Numbered from the stretch's first letter, positions 41,799 through 52,639 are shown. The stretch: 64,000 nt of DNA from Flavobacterium tibetense (GCF_003293845.1 NZ_QLST01000014.1:1-64000); one strand, 5' to 3'. The notes: generated by a model from the sequence alone, not told the origin. Translations and numbers: made by a program.

Positions 41799-42300
41799 TT
41801 AATAAGTCATTATATTTGTCACAGTATGATAAATCAGTTTCACAAAGATTTTCATAGCAAGTTAAAAGCTTAAGTTTAATTTCATTATCAGGTTTAATAG
41901 CAAATGCTAATTCAAATTCTATTACAGCATTAGCAAAATCTTTGTTTTCAAAATACTGATTTCCTAATTCTTTTAAAATTAAAAAAGATTCAGCTTGAGT
42001 TGAAATGATGATTTCATTTTTACTGTTTTTATTGGTTACTTCATACTTTTTGAATCCTTTTATAAAAAAAAAGGCAAATCCGAAAAGAAAAATAACCAAC
42101 AAAAAAGCTAAAACCAAATTATACCTTTTCCTAATTGAAATTTTATTAATCGCCTCTTCTTTAGAATAAACACCCGATAAAAAACTAAAACGATTATTGA
42201 ATTTTGAATTATCAACATCAGCGCCTCGCTTTCTTGAGAAAGGTTTTCTTGCTTTTTGTGTAAAAATCCATTTTTGTAATCCAAATCCAGAATAACCCAT
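41788..42300 (-). CDS. Hypothetical single-span membrane protein
   Basis: I chose the ATG at 42300 because MGYSGFGLQKWIFTQKARKP is a recurring N-terminus of small flavobacterial proteins; a start 19 codons earlier would add an unlikely hydrophobic stretch. The ~170-residue product is basic at the N-terminus, with a membrane helix near residues 67-90 (LVLAFLLVIFLFGFAFFFI). It ends in a TPR-like segment (ESFLILKELGNQYFENKDFA, IEFELAFAIKPDNEIKLKLL). Its function is unknown. It overlaps the secreted hypothetical gene that follows. Confidence 0.65.
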   Translation of the reverse strand: MGYSGFGLQKWIFTQKARKPFSRKRGADVDNSKFNNRFSFLSGVYSKEEAINKISIRKRYNLVLAFLLVIFLFGFAFFFIKGFKKYEVTNKNSKNEIIISTQAESFLILKELGNQYFENKDFANAVIEFELAFAIKPDNEIKLKLLTCYENLCETDLSYCDKYNDLLNEN

Positions 42301-42343
42301 TCTTATCTTTTGGGGTAAAAATACAAAAACAATACCAAACAAA

Positions 42344-42370
42344 AAATCCCGAAACATAGTTTCGAGATTT
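42344..42370 (-). terminator. Hairpin terminator after the peptidyl-prolyl isomerase gene
   Basis: AAATC and CGAAAC (42344-42355) pair with GTTTCG and GATTT (42359-42370), with one mismatched base on each side. On the minus strand a T-rich run follows. It separates the isomerase gene from the membrane protein gene. Confidence 0.65.
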
Positions 42371-42405
42371 CTATACTTTGTACTTTATACTTTTAACTTC
42401 GTACT

Positions 42406-43338
42406 TTATTTCACATCCATTAATTCCACGTCAAAAACTAAAGTAGCATCTGGTGGAATTACACCTCCAGCACCTCTAGAACCGTACCCTAAATAAGATG
42501 GAATTACAAAACGCGCTTTGTCTCCCACTTTTAATAAAGCGATTCCTTCGTCCCAACCTTCAATCACTTGTCCAATACCTAAAGTGAAATCAATAGGTTG
42601 TTTTCTTTTGTATGAAGAATCAAATACTTGTCCATTTTCTAAAGCTCCTTGGTAGTGAACTGATACTTTCTTTCCTTTCTCAGCTTGTTTTCCGCTTCCT
42701 TTTTGGATAATTTGGTAACGTAAACCACTTTCAGTCTTTTGAAAACCAGCGGCTAATTTTTCCAAAGCTTCCTCTGCCATTTTTTTTTGTTCAGCTAATC
42801 GTTTTTCTCTTGAACCTTCAAAAGTTCTAAAAGCTTCAATAGCATTCCATTTTTGTGCCTCATCTCCTACTCTAACAATTTCAATACTTTCTAAAGCATC
42901 ATTTCCTGCAATAGCATCCACTACATCTTGTCCTTCAACAACGTGACCAAAAACAGTGTGTTTCCCGTCTAACCAACCCGTTTCTACGTGCGTAATAAAG
43001 AATTGTGAACCATTAGTTCCAGGTCCAGCATTAGCCATAGACAAAACTCCTGGTCTATCGTGTTTCAAACTTGGATGAAACTCATCGTCGAAGTTGTAAC
43101 CTGGTCCGCCCGTTCCAATTCCTTGTGGGCAACCACCTTGAATCATAAAATCAGGGATTACACGGTGAAATTTTAATCCGTCATAATATGGTTTTCCCAT
43201 TGGACGCGCTGAATTTTCTAATTGTCCTTCTGCTAATCCTACGAAATTACCAACGGTTCCTGGCGTTAAATCGTGTGTTAATTTTACTAAAATAGTACCT
43301 TTTGCAGTATTGAATTTAGCGTATATTCCGTTTTCCAT
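42406..43338 (-). CDS. Dual-family peptidyl-prolyl isomerase: cyclophilin fused to FKBP
   Basis: The protein combines two unrelated prolyl isomerase folds. The cyclophilin domain (~1-165) shows [36 protein letters not shown] and [15 protein letters not shown]. The FKBP domain (~215-310) shows [40 protein letters not shown] and [15 protein letters not shown]. Such cyclophilin-FKBP fusions are known from Flavobacterium and a few other lineages. I chose the ATG at 43338 ([14 protein letters not shown]) because an upstream in-frame TTG has no support. There is no signal peptide, so it acts in the cytoplasm. Confidence 0.92.
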   Translation of the reverse strand: MENGIYAKFNTAKGTILVKLTHDLTPGTVGNFVGLAEGQLENSARPMGKPYYDGLKFHRVIPDFMIQGGCPQGIGTGGPGYNFDDEFHPSLKHDRPGVLSMANAGPGTNGSQFFITHVETGWLDGKHTVFGHVVEGQDVVDAIAGNDALESIEIVRVGDEAQKWNAIEAFRTFEGSREKRLAEQKKMAEEALEKLAAGFQKTESGLRYQIIQKGSGKQAEKGKKVSVHYQGALENGQVFDSSYKRKQPIDFTLGIGQVIEGWDEGIALLKVGDKARFVIPSYLGYGSRGAGGVIPPDATLVFDVELMDVK

Positions 43339-43362
43339 GTTGAAATTTTTAAATTGAAAGTG

Positions 43363-43370
43363 CAAAAATA
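43363..43370 (-). promoter_or_regulatory. Probable -7 box TATTTTTG of the isomerase gene
   Basis: On the minus strand TATTTTTG fits TAnnTTTG and ends 24 bases before the start codon. A TTG at -33 is not clear. Confidence 0.45.
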
Positions 43371-43420
43371 CGGAATTTATTTTGAAATCGATAGCCCTAG
43401 CCCAGATTGTAGTGGATAGC

Positions 43421-43512
43421 TTTTTTAGTGTTTTATTTTAATTTTGTGCTCACTACAAAGCGACCTAAGAAGCTCTTGTAGTGGGCTACAAAACTTAGTA
43501 AACACTAAAAAA
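43421..43512. repeat. Nested inverted repeat between divergent genes
   Basis: An outer 13-bp stem, TTTTTTAGTGTTT (43421-43433) with AAACACTAAAAAA (43500-43512), encloses an inner stem, CACTACAA (43451-43458) with TTGTAGTG (43476-43483). The inner arm sequence TTGTAGTGG also occurs just outside at 43408-43416. It resembles a small mobile or REP-like element and occupies most of the gap between the isomerase gene and trmD. Confidence 0.65.
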
Positions 43513-43533
43513 CTAGGAACGAAAAGCTGGAAG

Positions 43534-43565
43534 TTGCTTCTAAAATAAATTATCGTTTATCTTTG
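43534..43565 (+). promoter_or_regulatory. trmD promoter, possibly giving a leaderless mRNA
   Basis: TTG (43534-43536) and TATCTTTG (43558-43565) are 21 bases apart and match the Bacteroidetes pattern fully. The trmD ATG follows only 4 bases after the -7 box, so transcripts would start at or beside the start codon. Confidence 0.6.
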
Positions 43566-43569
43566 CAGC

Positions 43570-44250
43570 ATGCGAATTGATATTATTACCGTTTTACCCG
43601 AATTAATGCGAAGTCCGTTTGAGGCTTCAATCATGAAACGTGCCATTCAGAAAGGTTTGGCAGAAGTCCATTTTCACAATTTAAGAGATTATACAACCAA
43701 CAAACAAAAAAGTGTGGACGATTATCAATTTGGTGGTGGTGCTGGTATGGTCATGACCGTTCAACCCATAGACGATTGTATTTCGAAACTAAAAAGCGAA
43801 AGAACCTACGACGAAATCATCTATATGACACCAGATGGCGAAACGCTAAATCAAAAAATGGCGAATTCCATTTCGATGTATGAAAACATTATGATTTTAT
43901 GTGGCCATTACAAAGGAGTTGACCAACGTGTGCGAGATATGCATATTACAAGAGAAATTTCGATTGGTGATTATGTGCTGAGTGGTGGCGAAATTGGCGC
44001 TATTGTATTTTGTGATGCTATTATTAGATTAATACCAGGCGTTTTAAGTGATGAGACGTCAGCCTTAACCGATAGTTTTCAAGACAATTTACTATCACAC
44101 CCTATCTACACACGACCTTCAGAATACAAAGGATTACGAGTGCCCGACATCTTATTAAGCGGAAATTTTCCTGAAATAGAAAAATGGCGCGAGCAAAAAG
44201 CATACGAACATACCAAAGAAAGACGACCTGATTTATTGGAAAACGATTAA
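43570..44250 (+). CDS. trmD: tRNA (guanine37-N1)-methyltransferase
   Basis: TrmD methylates G37 next to the anticodon, using S-adenosylmethionine in a trefoil-knot fold, and prevents frameshifting. The 226-residue length is normal. Hallmarks are [13 protein letters not shown] at the start, [24 protein letters not shown], the cofactor loop [13 protein letters not shown], and [17 protein letters not shown]. The catalytic Asp-containing segment [16 protein letters not shown] is also present. rplS lies downstream, the usual trmD neighbour, but here it has its own promoter. Confidence 0.98.
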   Translation: MRIDIITVLPELMRSPFEASIMKRAIQKGLAEVHFHNLRDYTTNKQKSVDDYQFGGGAGMVMTVQPIDDCISKLKSERTYDEIIYMTPDGETLNQKMANSISMYENIMILCGHYKGVDQRVRDMHITREISIGDYVLSGGEIGAIVFCDAIIRLIPGVLSDETSALTDSFQDNLLSHPIYTRPSEYKGLRVPDILLSGNFPEIEKWREQKAYEHTKERRPDLLEND

Positions 44251-44279
44251 TGGAATCCTATTTTCTGTTGTTCAGATTT

Positions 44280-44319
44280 TCCGAAAATCCATTATCCGAA
44301 AATCTATTGTCCGAAAATC
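44280..44319. repeat. Three copies of TCCGAAAATC at 15-bp spacing
   Basis: TCCGAAAATC starts at 44280, 44295 and 44310, exactly 15 bases apart, just after trmD and about 40 bases before the rplS -33 box. This may be a slipped tandem repeat or a set of binding sites. Confidence 0.6.
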
Positions 44320-44357
44320 GGAATATCCAAATTTTTAAATATTTTGGGATTTGAAAT

Positions 44358-44387
44358 TTGATTATTCGATTTTTTTTTATAATTTTG
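44358..44387 (+). promoter_or_regulatory. rplS promoter
   Basis: TTG (44358-44360) and TAATTTTG (44380-44387) are separated by 19 bases and match -33/-7. The predicted leader of ~65 bases is free of other genes and might hold an autoregulatory structure, which I did not establish. Confidence 0.6.
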
Positions 44388-44458
44388 CACCCACTTTGAA
44401 CCAACCTCTGGCGATAGACGTGTATGTTGCTTTGAATCAAATTATTATACTTAAAACT

Positions 44459-44818
44459 ATGTCAAATTTAGTTGATTTCGTTAATAACGAATTTGTTACA
44501 AAAAAAGATTTCCCTGAATTCGGAGCTGGTGATACTATCACTGTGTACTACGAAATTAAAGAGGGTGAAAAAACTAGAACGCAGTTCTTCAAAGGAGTTG
44601 TAATCCAAAGAAGAGGTACTGGAGCTACTGAAACTTTTACAATCCGTAAAATGTCTGGTGCTGTTGGTGTTGAGCGTATCTTCCCAGTTAACATGCCAGC
44701 TTTACAAAAAGTTGAAGTGAACCAAAGAGGTAAAGTACGTAGAGCTCGTATCTTCTACTTTAGAGATCTTACAGGTAAAAAAGCTAAAATTAAAGAAAGA
44801 AGATACAACAAAAAATAA
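44459..44818 (+). CDS. rplS: 50S ribosomal protein L19
   Basis: L19 sits at the interface of the ribosomal subunits. The 119-residue protein begins MSNLVDFVNNEFVTKKDFPE. It carries the family motifs GDTITVYYEIKEGEKTRTQ, FFKGVVIQRRGTGATETFT and the basic KVRRARIFYFRDLTGKKAKI. I chose the ATG at 44459 because the in-frame sequence upstream does not match the family and overlaps the promoter. A strong terminator follows. Confidence 0.98.
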   Translation: MSNLVDFVNNEFVTKKDFPEFGAGDTITVYYEIKEGEKTRTQFFKGVVIQRRGTGATETFTIRKMSGAVGVERIFPVNMPALQKVEVNQRGKVRRARIFYFRDLTGKKAKIKERRYNKK

Positions 44819-44837
44819 TCTTTCTTTTACCAAAAAT

Positions 44838-44869
44838 AAAAAGTCTCAATTTTCATTGAGACTTTTTTT
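44838..44869 (+). terminator. rplS terminator
   Basis: AAAGTCTCAAT (44840-44850) pairs perfectly with ATTGAGACTTT (44855-44865) around TTTC, with a T-run after it. Confidence 0.9.
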
Positions 44870-44988
44870 ATTCGCAAAAGTGAACCTCCAAAATTATCAT
44901 TTTCTTAATATTCAAAGCAAATTTTAAAAATTCCGTAAAACAATCGTTTTATAACGCCTAACTACTTCAAAATTACTACTTAAATTGC

Positions 44989-44996
44989 TATATTTG
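44989..44996 (+). promoter_or_regulatory. Probable icd -7 box TATATTTG
   Basis: TATATTTG fits TAnnTTTG and precedes the icd start by about 40 bases. No good TTG lies at -33. Confidence 0.45.
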
Positions 44997-45007
44997 CGCG
45001 AATTTAA

Positions 45008-47257
<2,250 letters not shown>

Positions 47258-47278
47258 AACCCAACTTACTAAAAATAC

Positions 47279-47308
47279 AAAAGGCGACTATTTAGTCGCC
47301 TTTCTTTT
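47279..47308 (+). terminator. icd terminator
   Basis: AAGGCGACT (47281-47289) pairs with AGTCGCCTT (47294-47302), extended by A-T pairs, then CTTTTTT. It also lies after the stop of the convergent gene. Confidence 0.9.
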
Positions 47309-47321
47309 TTCTATAAAAAAA

Positions 47322-48014
47322 TTATTGTGATTTATCTGAAGGTTCTTCTTTCTTTGGTTGTTTGAAGACAATAATTGTTGCTTTCACTCCTGTTAATAAG
47401 TTCCATTCGTTAGAAGTAATTAATACTCCATTTTCATCATAAACGGTAAAAGCAGCTGTATTTGGTCCTGATTCTCCTTGATTTAAAGCAAGAAAATCAA
47501 TTTTGTTAAATCCTTCTGATAAATCTAAGTAATATTCTGTCGCGGCTGATTGCAATAAAATACTATTAATCATGATTTTATCATTTACTAACACTCGAAC
47601 CCGATCTCCATCTGGATATTGATGGTCTCTACAAACAATTTTTATGTATTTAGCATCGGTTTTAAATTCTCCTAAAAACTGATTTTGTTTGAATTTTGGA
47701 TCAATAGCCACATCATCCTGTTGACGATTTAATTTCTTTTTAATTTCATCACCTGGATTTTTAAAATCACTGTTCGTTTCTAAAATGCTTTTTGAAGTTT
47801 CATTTTTCTTGGTAATCGAATAGCGTTTCATCGGATTATCATCTTTATCAAAAATACTTTTGTATTCAATGGATGGTCCAGAAGTGCTATTTTCTGTTTG
47901 ATTTTCAATAGGAGTTACCAACTGCAATTTGAGCGGCTGATTTTTCCGATCAATTTGAGCTGAAACACTTATGGAAACCAATAAAAACAAAAATATATAA
48001 CGCATCTGTTTCAT
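47322..48014 (-). CDS. Secreted hypothetical protein (230 aa)
   Basis: From the ATG at 48014 the protein begins MKQMRYIFLFLLVSISVSAQ, a clear signal peptide; an in-frame TTG three codons earlier is unlikely. Residues ~20-110 are polar and low in complexity. The C-terminal ~115 residues (FLGEFKTDAKYIKIVCRDHQ, PDGDRVRVLVNDKIM, YYLDLSEGFNKIDFLALNQG, NTAAFTVYDENGVLI) look like one beta-sandwich domain. I have seen similar secreted proteins in Flavobacteriaceae but know no function. Confidence 0.75.
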   Translation of the reverse strand: MKQMRYIFLFLLVSISVSAQIDRKNQPLKLQLVTPIENQTENSTSGPSIEYKSIFDKDDNPMKRYSITKKNETSKSILETNSDFKNPGDEIKKKLNRQQDDVAIDPKFKQNQFLGEFKTDAKYIKIVCRDHQYPDGDRVRVLVNDKIMINSILLQSAATEYYLDLSEGFNKIDFLALNQGESGPNTAAFTVYDENGVLITSNEWNLLTGVKATIIVFKQPKKEEPSDKSQ

Positions 48015-48131
48015 TTTACACAAACCTAAAGATTTTATTTTTCGAAAAGCAACAAATTAACCAATGATTAACAAGTATTCTGTAATAACTTTGGAAATAA
48101 ATTGCCAAATTTGTAAATCAAAAAACATACC

Positions 48132-50510
48132 ATGTTTCAAAATAAAAGAATTCTTTTCATATTTTCAATGTTTTTTTTCTTTTTAAACCTTCATGCACAA
48201 GAAAAATTTACATTGAGTGGCATAATAACCGATGAAATTAACGGAGAAACTTTAATTGGTGTCAACGTTATTATCAACGAATTAAAAACAGGAACAGTAA
48301 CCAATGAATATGGATTTTACTCCATTACATTACCAAAAGGAACTTATTCGGTTACTATTTCCTATCTTGGATTTGGAGATTTAAATGAAACCGTAATCTT
48401 AGAACAGAACATTAGAAAAAACTTCATTATAAAAGAATCTAATGTTCAGCTCAATGAAGTAGTTGTAACGGAAAATCCATACAAAATCAACATCAAAAAA
48501 CCAGAAATGAGTGCCAATCGTTTATCGATAGCAACCATTAAGCAAATGCCTGTTTTGTTAGGTGAAGTTGATGTAATCAAATCACTATTGTTTTTACCTG
48601 GAGTTACCAATGCTGGAGAAGGACAATCCGGTTTTAATGTTCGTGGTGGTGCTGCGGATCAAAATTTAGTGCTTTTAGACGAAGCTACTTTATACAACAC
48701 TTCACATGTTTTCGGATTATTTTCAGTTTTTAATGCGGATGCAATCAAAGATTTAAAATTGTACAAAGGCGGAATTCCTGCCAAATTTGGCGGACGAGTT
48801 TCATCCGTTTTAGATATTTACCAAAAAGACGGAAATAGCAACAATTTCAGCATGAATGGTGGTATTGGATTAATTTCTAGTCGCTTACTCGCTGAAGGCC
48901 CAATTGTAAAAGACAAAGCTTCTTTTTTAGTCGCGGGAAGAGGTTCGTATGCACATTTATTCTTGAAGTTAACGGATAATGAAAACACCGCTTACTTTTA
49001 CGATTTAAATACCAAAATCAACTACAAAGTCAATGAAAATAATAGTTTGTTCTTATCGGGATATTTTGGTAGGGATATTTTTTCTTTGAATCGTTCTTTT
49101 ACCAATACGTATGGAAACACAACGGTAAATTTGCGTTGGAATCACTTGTTTTCAGACAAACTTTTTTCTAATTTATCGTTTATTTACAGCGATTATTATT
49201 ACGGATTAACACTTGATTTCATTGGATTTAATTGGGATTCTGGAATTAAAAATTACAACTTAAAATACGATTTCAAACACTATATTTCGGATAAAATTAC
49301 CTTGAATTACGGAACCAATCTAACCAAATACGATTTGAATCCAGGAACAATTGAACCAATTAACGAGGATTCTTCCATTAATTTCAGACAATTGGACAAA
49401 AAATATGCATTGGAAACCGCTTTCTATGGAGATGTAGAACAACAACTTTCCAAAAAAATTGCTATTTCTTACGGATTTCGATATAGTATTTTCAATCGTT
49501 TAGGAAGTTCAACAGTTAATATCTATGAAAACAACCAACCGGTTTTGTACGACGAAGAGTTGAAAATTTACGAAAAAGCAACACCAATTGGTACTGAATT
49601 CTTTGGAAGAAACAAATCAATTGCTGAATATTCCAATTTTGAACCTCGTTTTACCGTTGCTTATGAATTGAATGAAAATCAATCCATCAAAGCCAGTTAC
49701 AACCGAATGGCGCAATATTTACAACTGATTTCCAATACGCAATCACCTACTCCATTAGATGTTTGGACGCCAAGTGATAATTACATCAAACCGCAAATTG
49801 CAGACCAAGTAGCTATTGGTTACTTCCAAAATTTTAAAGATGGTGATTATACTTTGGAATTAGAAAGTTACTACAAAAAAGTAAAAAACCGCATGGATTA
49901 TATTGATGGCGCCGATTTAATTGCCAACGAAGCCATTGAACAAGTAATCTTAAACGGACGAATGCGTTCCTATGGTTTGGAAATGTTATTCCGTAAAAAT
50001 AGCGGCAACTTAAACGGTTGGATTGCTTATACATTATCGCGCTCCGAACAACAAACACCAGGAAGAACACCAACAGAAATTGGTATCAACAACGGTAATT
50101 GGTACCGTTCCGCTTATGATAAAACCCATAATTTGGCAGTTACCGGAAGTTATAAATTAAACGAAAAATGGACTTTTGGAGCCAATTTCACCTTGCAAAC
50201 TGGGCAGCCCGTAACTTTTCCAACAGGAAAATATGTATTCCAAGGCGTAACCGTTCCAAGTTACAACTCAAGAAATGAAGACCGATTACCAGCGTATCAC
50301 CGCATGGATATTTCGGCAACTTTAACACCAAAACACAAAGAAAAACACAAATACAAACGCGAATGGGTTTTTGGAATTTATAATGTTTATAGTAGATATA
50401 ACGCTGCTTCTATCAACTTTAGACAAAATTCAGAAACAGGAAACAATGAAGCCGTACGATTGTCAATTTTTGGAATAGTGCCATCGGTTTCTTATAATTT
50501 TAAATTCTAA
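48132..50510 (+). CDS. TonB-dependent receptor with N-terminal carboxypeptidase-like domain
   Basis: This 792-residue outer-membrane receptor imports a substrate with TonB energy. A signal peptide (FFFFLNLHAQ) is followed by a CarboxypepD_reg-like domain (~25-105: TLSGIITDEINGETLIGVNV, GTYSVTISYLGFGDL). The plug spans ~110-230 (GQSGFNVRGGAADQNLVLLD, LKLYKGGIPAKFGGRVSSVL), and the rest is the 22-strand barrel ending in an aromatic residue. No SusD partner follows; instead a DUF4249 lipoprotein gene begins 4 bases later, a known pairing in Bacteroidetes. The substrate is unknown. Confidence 0.93.
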   Translation: MFQNKRILFIFSMFFFFLNLHAQEKFTLSGIITDEINGETLIGVNVIINELKTGTVTNEYGFYSITLPKGTYSVTISYLGFGDLNETVILEQNIRKNFIIKESNVQLNEVVVTENPYKINIKKPEMSANRLSIATIKQMPVLLGEVDVIKSLLFLPGVTNAGEGQSGFNVRGGAADQNLVLLDEATLYNTSHVFGLFSVFNADAIKDLKLYKGGIPAKFGGRVSSVLDIYQKDGNSNNFSMNGGIGLISSRLLAEGPIVKDKASFLVAGRGSYAHLFLKLTDNENTAYFYDLNTKINYKVNENNSLFLSGYFGRDIFSLNRSFTNTYGNTTVNLRWNHLFSDKLFSNLSFIYSDYYYGLTLDFIGFNWDSGIKNYNLKYDFKHYISDKITLNYGTNLTKYDLNPGTIEPINEDSSINFRQLDKKYALETAFYGDVEQQLSKKIAISYGFRYSIFNRLGSSTVNIYENNQPVLYDEELKIYEKATPIGTEFFGRNKSIAEYSNFEPRFTVAYELNENQSIKASYNRMAQYLQLISNTQSPTPLDVWTPSDNYIKPQIADQVAIGYFQNFKDGDYTLELESYYKKVKNRMDYIDGADLIANEAIEQVILNGRMRSYGLEMLFRKNSGNLNGWIAYTLSRSEQQTPGRTPTEIGINNGNWYRSAYDKTHNLAVTGSYKLNEKWTFGANFTLQTGQPVTFPTGKYVFQGVTVPSYNSRNEDRLPAYHRMDISATLTPKHKEKHKYKREWVFGIYNVYSRYNAASINFRQNSETGNNEAVRLSIFGIVPSVSYNFKF

Positions 50511-50514
50511 AATC

Positions 50515-51342
50515 ATGAAAAAGTCAATTTTATATATCGTTTTAGTTTTCGCTACAATAATTTTTTCAAGTTGTGAAAAAGTGATTGATGTTGATTTGAA
50601 TAACGCCGAACCAAAATTAGTTATCGATGCCGTTATTAAATGGCAAAAAGGGACAACTGGCGAAGAACAAGTCATTAAACTAAGTTTAACCAATGATTTC
50701 TTTACCAATGAAATTCTTCCTGCCAATGGCGCTTCGGTAACCATAACAAATTCAGTCGATGAAACATTTACATTCATTGAAGACGGAACCACAGGAAATT
50801 ACATTTGCTCTAATTTTAATCCCGTAATTGGTGAAATTTATACTTTAGTGGTTATTTATGATGGTGAAATTTACACGGCAACTAATCCGCTTATGGCAAC
50901 GCCAACAATTTTAAATATCCAACAAGAAACGGTTCCTGGTTTTGGTGGTGATGACCAGATTCAAATTAAGTTTTTCTATCAAGACAATGGAGCTGAAGAT
51001 AATTATTATTTATTGGGAGTAAAAAATCCAAACAAGCAAATTCCAGAATTTGGCGTTGTGAGCGATGAATTTTTCCAAGGAAACATCATGTTTGGATTCT
51101 ACGGAAGTAGCGAAACCGAACCTGGAATTACCTTAAAATTAAGCGTTCAAGGCATTACTTTCGGGTTTCATAATTACATGAATATTCTAACCACCATTGG
51201 CGGAAGCGGTTCAGGAAATCCGTTTGCAACGCCACCAGCAACTTTACGTGGCAATATTGTAAATCAAACCAATAGTAATAATTTCCCATTAGGCTACTTC
51301 CATTTATCAGAAATAGACGAAGTGGATTATTTGGTGCAATAG
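50515..51342 (+). CDS. DUF4249 family lipoprotein
   Basis: The 275-residue protein starts with a lipoprotein signal (SILYIVLVFATIIFSSC) and the DUF4249 opening CEKVIDVDLNNAEPKLVIDA. Beta-rich segments follow (GASVTITNSVDETFTFIEDG, NYYLLGVKNP). It lies 4 bases after the TonB receptor gene and is surely in the same operon. Members of this family are thought to be surface or periplasmic partners of the receptor, but their exact role is unknown. Confidence 0.9.
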   Translation: MKKSILYIVLVFATIIFSSCEKVIDVDLNNAEPKLVIDAVIKWQKGTTGEEQVIKLSLTNDFFTNEILPANGASVTITNSVDETFTFIEDGTTGNYICSNFNPVIGEIYTLVVIYDGEIYTATNPLMATPTILNIQQETVPGFGGDDQIQIKFFYQDNGAEDNYYLLGVKNPNKQIPEFGVVSDEFFQGNIMFGFYGSSETEPGITLKLSVQGITFGFHNYMNILTTIGGSGSGNPFATPPATLRGNIVNQTNSNNFPLGYFHLSEIDEVDYLVQ

Positions 51343-51432
51343 AAAGCAAGAACAAGTTCAAAAATCAAGTTCAACTTGAAACTATAAACAATAAACCAAA
51401 AACAACAAACCAAAAACCATAAACCTGAAAAA

Positions 51433-52095
51433 ATGTCATCACACCACATAGTTCGAGACGATCAAGAACCTGCTTTAATTATTGCCAATGGTGCTTCCTG
51501 TAGCGAAGAACTTATGGGACAATTATTGGAATGGTCGCCACTAGTAATTGTTCTCGATTCAGCAATTGAACGTGTTTTGGAATTGGGAATAAAAGTGGAT
51601 GTTTTGTTGGGCGATTTTGACCGAGGATTCAATCCTGATTATTATTTGGAAAAACAATATCCGCTAGAAATTGTTCACACACCTAACCAAGACAAAACTG
51701 ATTTAGAAAAAGCTTTGGATTATTTGGTAGCAAAAGGACATAAAGCAGTAAATGTGATTTGGGCAACAGGAAAACGCGCCGATCATACGATAACCAATAT
51801 CACCAGCATCGTAAAATTCAGAAATCAACTGAAAATTGTATTATTGGACGACCATTCCAAAATCTTTTTATTACCCAATGTTTACGAAAAATGGTATCCA
51901 AAAAACACGACTATTTCTTTAATTCCAATAGGAAAAGTCACAGGAATTCATTCCAAAAACTTATTCTATCCACTAAAAGATGACGAACTCACCATTGGTT
52001 ACCGAACCGGAAGCAGCAATCACGTTTCCGAAGACGGCATAGTTTCAATTGAACACGAGGAAGGTGATTTGTTGTTGATGGAATGTTGGGATTAA
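51433..52095 (+). CDS. thiN: Thiamine pyrophosphokinase
   Basis: The enzyme moves pyrophosphate from ATP to thiamine, making thiamine diphosphate. The 220-residue protein shows the catalytic-domain signatures ALIIANGASCSEELM, VIVLDSAIERVLELGIKVDV, LLGDFDRGF and HTPNQDKTDLEKALDYL, then WATGKRADHTITNI. The C-terminal thiamine-binding part has YRTGSSNHVSEDGIVSIEHE. It is slightly atypical in having DFDRGF rather than DFDSI. It lies alone upstream of a toxin-antitoxin pair. Confidence 0.9.
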   Translation: MSSHHIVRDDQEPALIIANGASCSEELMGQLLEWSPLVIVLDSAIERVLELGIKVDVLLGDFDRGFNPDYYLEKQYPLEIVHTPNQDKTDLEKALDYLVAKGHKAVNVIWATGKRADHTITNITSIVKFRNQLKIVLLDDHSKIFLLPNVYEKWYPKNTTISLIPIGKVTGIHSKNLFYPLKDDELTIGYRTGSSNHVSEDGIVSIEHEEGDLLLMECWD

Positions 52096-52112
52096 CTTTT
52101 TTCGTATCTTCG
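52086..52112 (+). promoter_or_regulatory. Possible promoter of the toxin-antitoxin pair
   Basis: TTG (52086-52088) and TATCTTCG (52105-52112) are 16 bases apart; the -7 box has one mismatch and the spacing is short. The antitoxin start follows 15 bases later. Confidence 0.35.
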
Positions 52113-52127
52113 TAAAAATATTCAGTT

Positions 52128-52358
52128 ATGAATACATTGGAGCTAAAAAATATTTTAAAATTCAAAATTGATTCTATAAACGATAAAAAGTTTTTGGAAG
52201 CACTAACGGTTTTGATTGAGTCTAAAACAAACCCAATTATCATGCTTTCTGAAGAACAAAAAAACAGTTTAGAAGCATCGAGAAATGAATATCTTATGGG
52301 AAATTTTGAAAACAACAATGTTGTTAACGAAGAAATGGAAAAATGGCTGAAAGAATAA
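52128..52358 (+). CDS. Probable antitoxin (76 aa)
   Basis: The small acidic protein has helical segments (MNTLELKNILKFKIDSI, KKFLEALTVLIES) and a C-terminal acidic tail (NNVVNEEMEKWLKE). Its end overlaps the start of a ParE/RelE-like toxin gene by 16 bases, the classical order for antitoxin and toxin. I see no obvious ribbon-helix-helix, so DNA-binding autoregulation is uncertain. Similar small proteins commonly precede ParE-type toxins in Flavobacteria. Confidence 0.75.
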   Translation: MNTLELKNILKFKIDSINDKKFLEALTVLIESKTNPIIMLSEEQKNSLEASRNEYLMGNFENNNVVNEEMEKWLKE

Positions 52359-52639
52359 TTGTTTGGTCTTCAAAAGCAAAATTAGATTTAAAAAATCTGT
52401 TTGAATTTTACAACATTAGAAACAAAAGCAAAATATACTCACTAAAACTTCATAGAAAAATTCAAAAAGAAATTCAACTTTTAATTCAACAACCCGAAAT
52501 TGGTAAAAAAACCAATAAAATTGGAGTTAGAGGTTTATTGATTGAAAATCATTTTATTTTCTATGAGATTTTCGAAAAACACATCGTAATATTAGCCGTT
52601 TGGCATACTAGCCAAAATCCTTCAAACTTAAAGTTATAA
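52343..52639 (+). CDS. ParE/RelE superfamily toxin
   Basis: The 98-residue basic protein has the fold pattern of RelE/ParE toxins. The N-terminus is IIVWSSKAKLDLKNLFEFYN. A helix KLHRKIQKEIQLLIQQPEIG and the core RGLLIENHFIFYEIFEKHIV then WHTSQNP follow. ParE members poison gyrase and RelE members cut mRNA at the ribosome; the sequence fits ParE better. It overlaps the antitoxin gene, and its stop directly abuts the uvrB start, so uvrB may be co-transcribed. Confidence 0.88.
   Translation: MAERIIVWSSKAKLDLKNLFEFYNIRNKSKIYSLKLHRKIQKEIQLLIQQPEIGKKTNKIGVRGLLIENHFIFYEIFEKHIVILAVWHTSQNPSNLKL

Noticed and set aside
44258-44440. 60-codon minus-strand frame (RFSDNRFSDNGFSEN)
   Set aside because: It merely translates the three 15-bp TCCGAAAATC repeats and runs across the rplS promoter.
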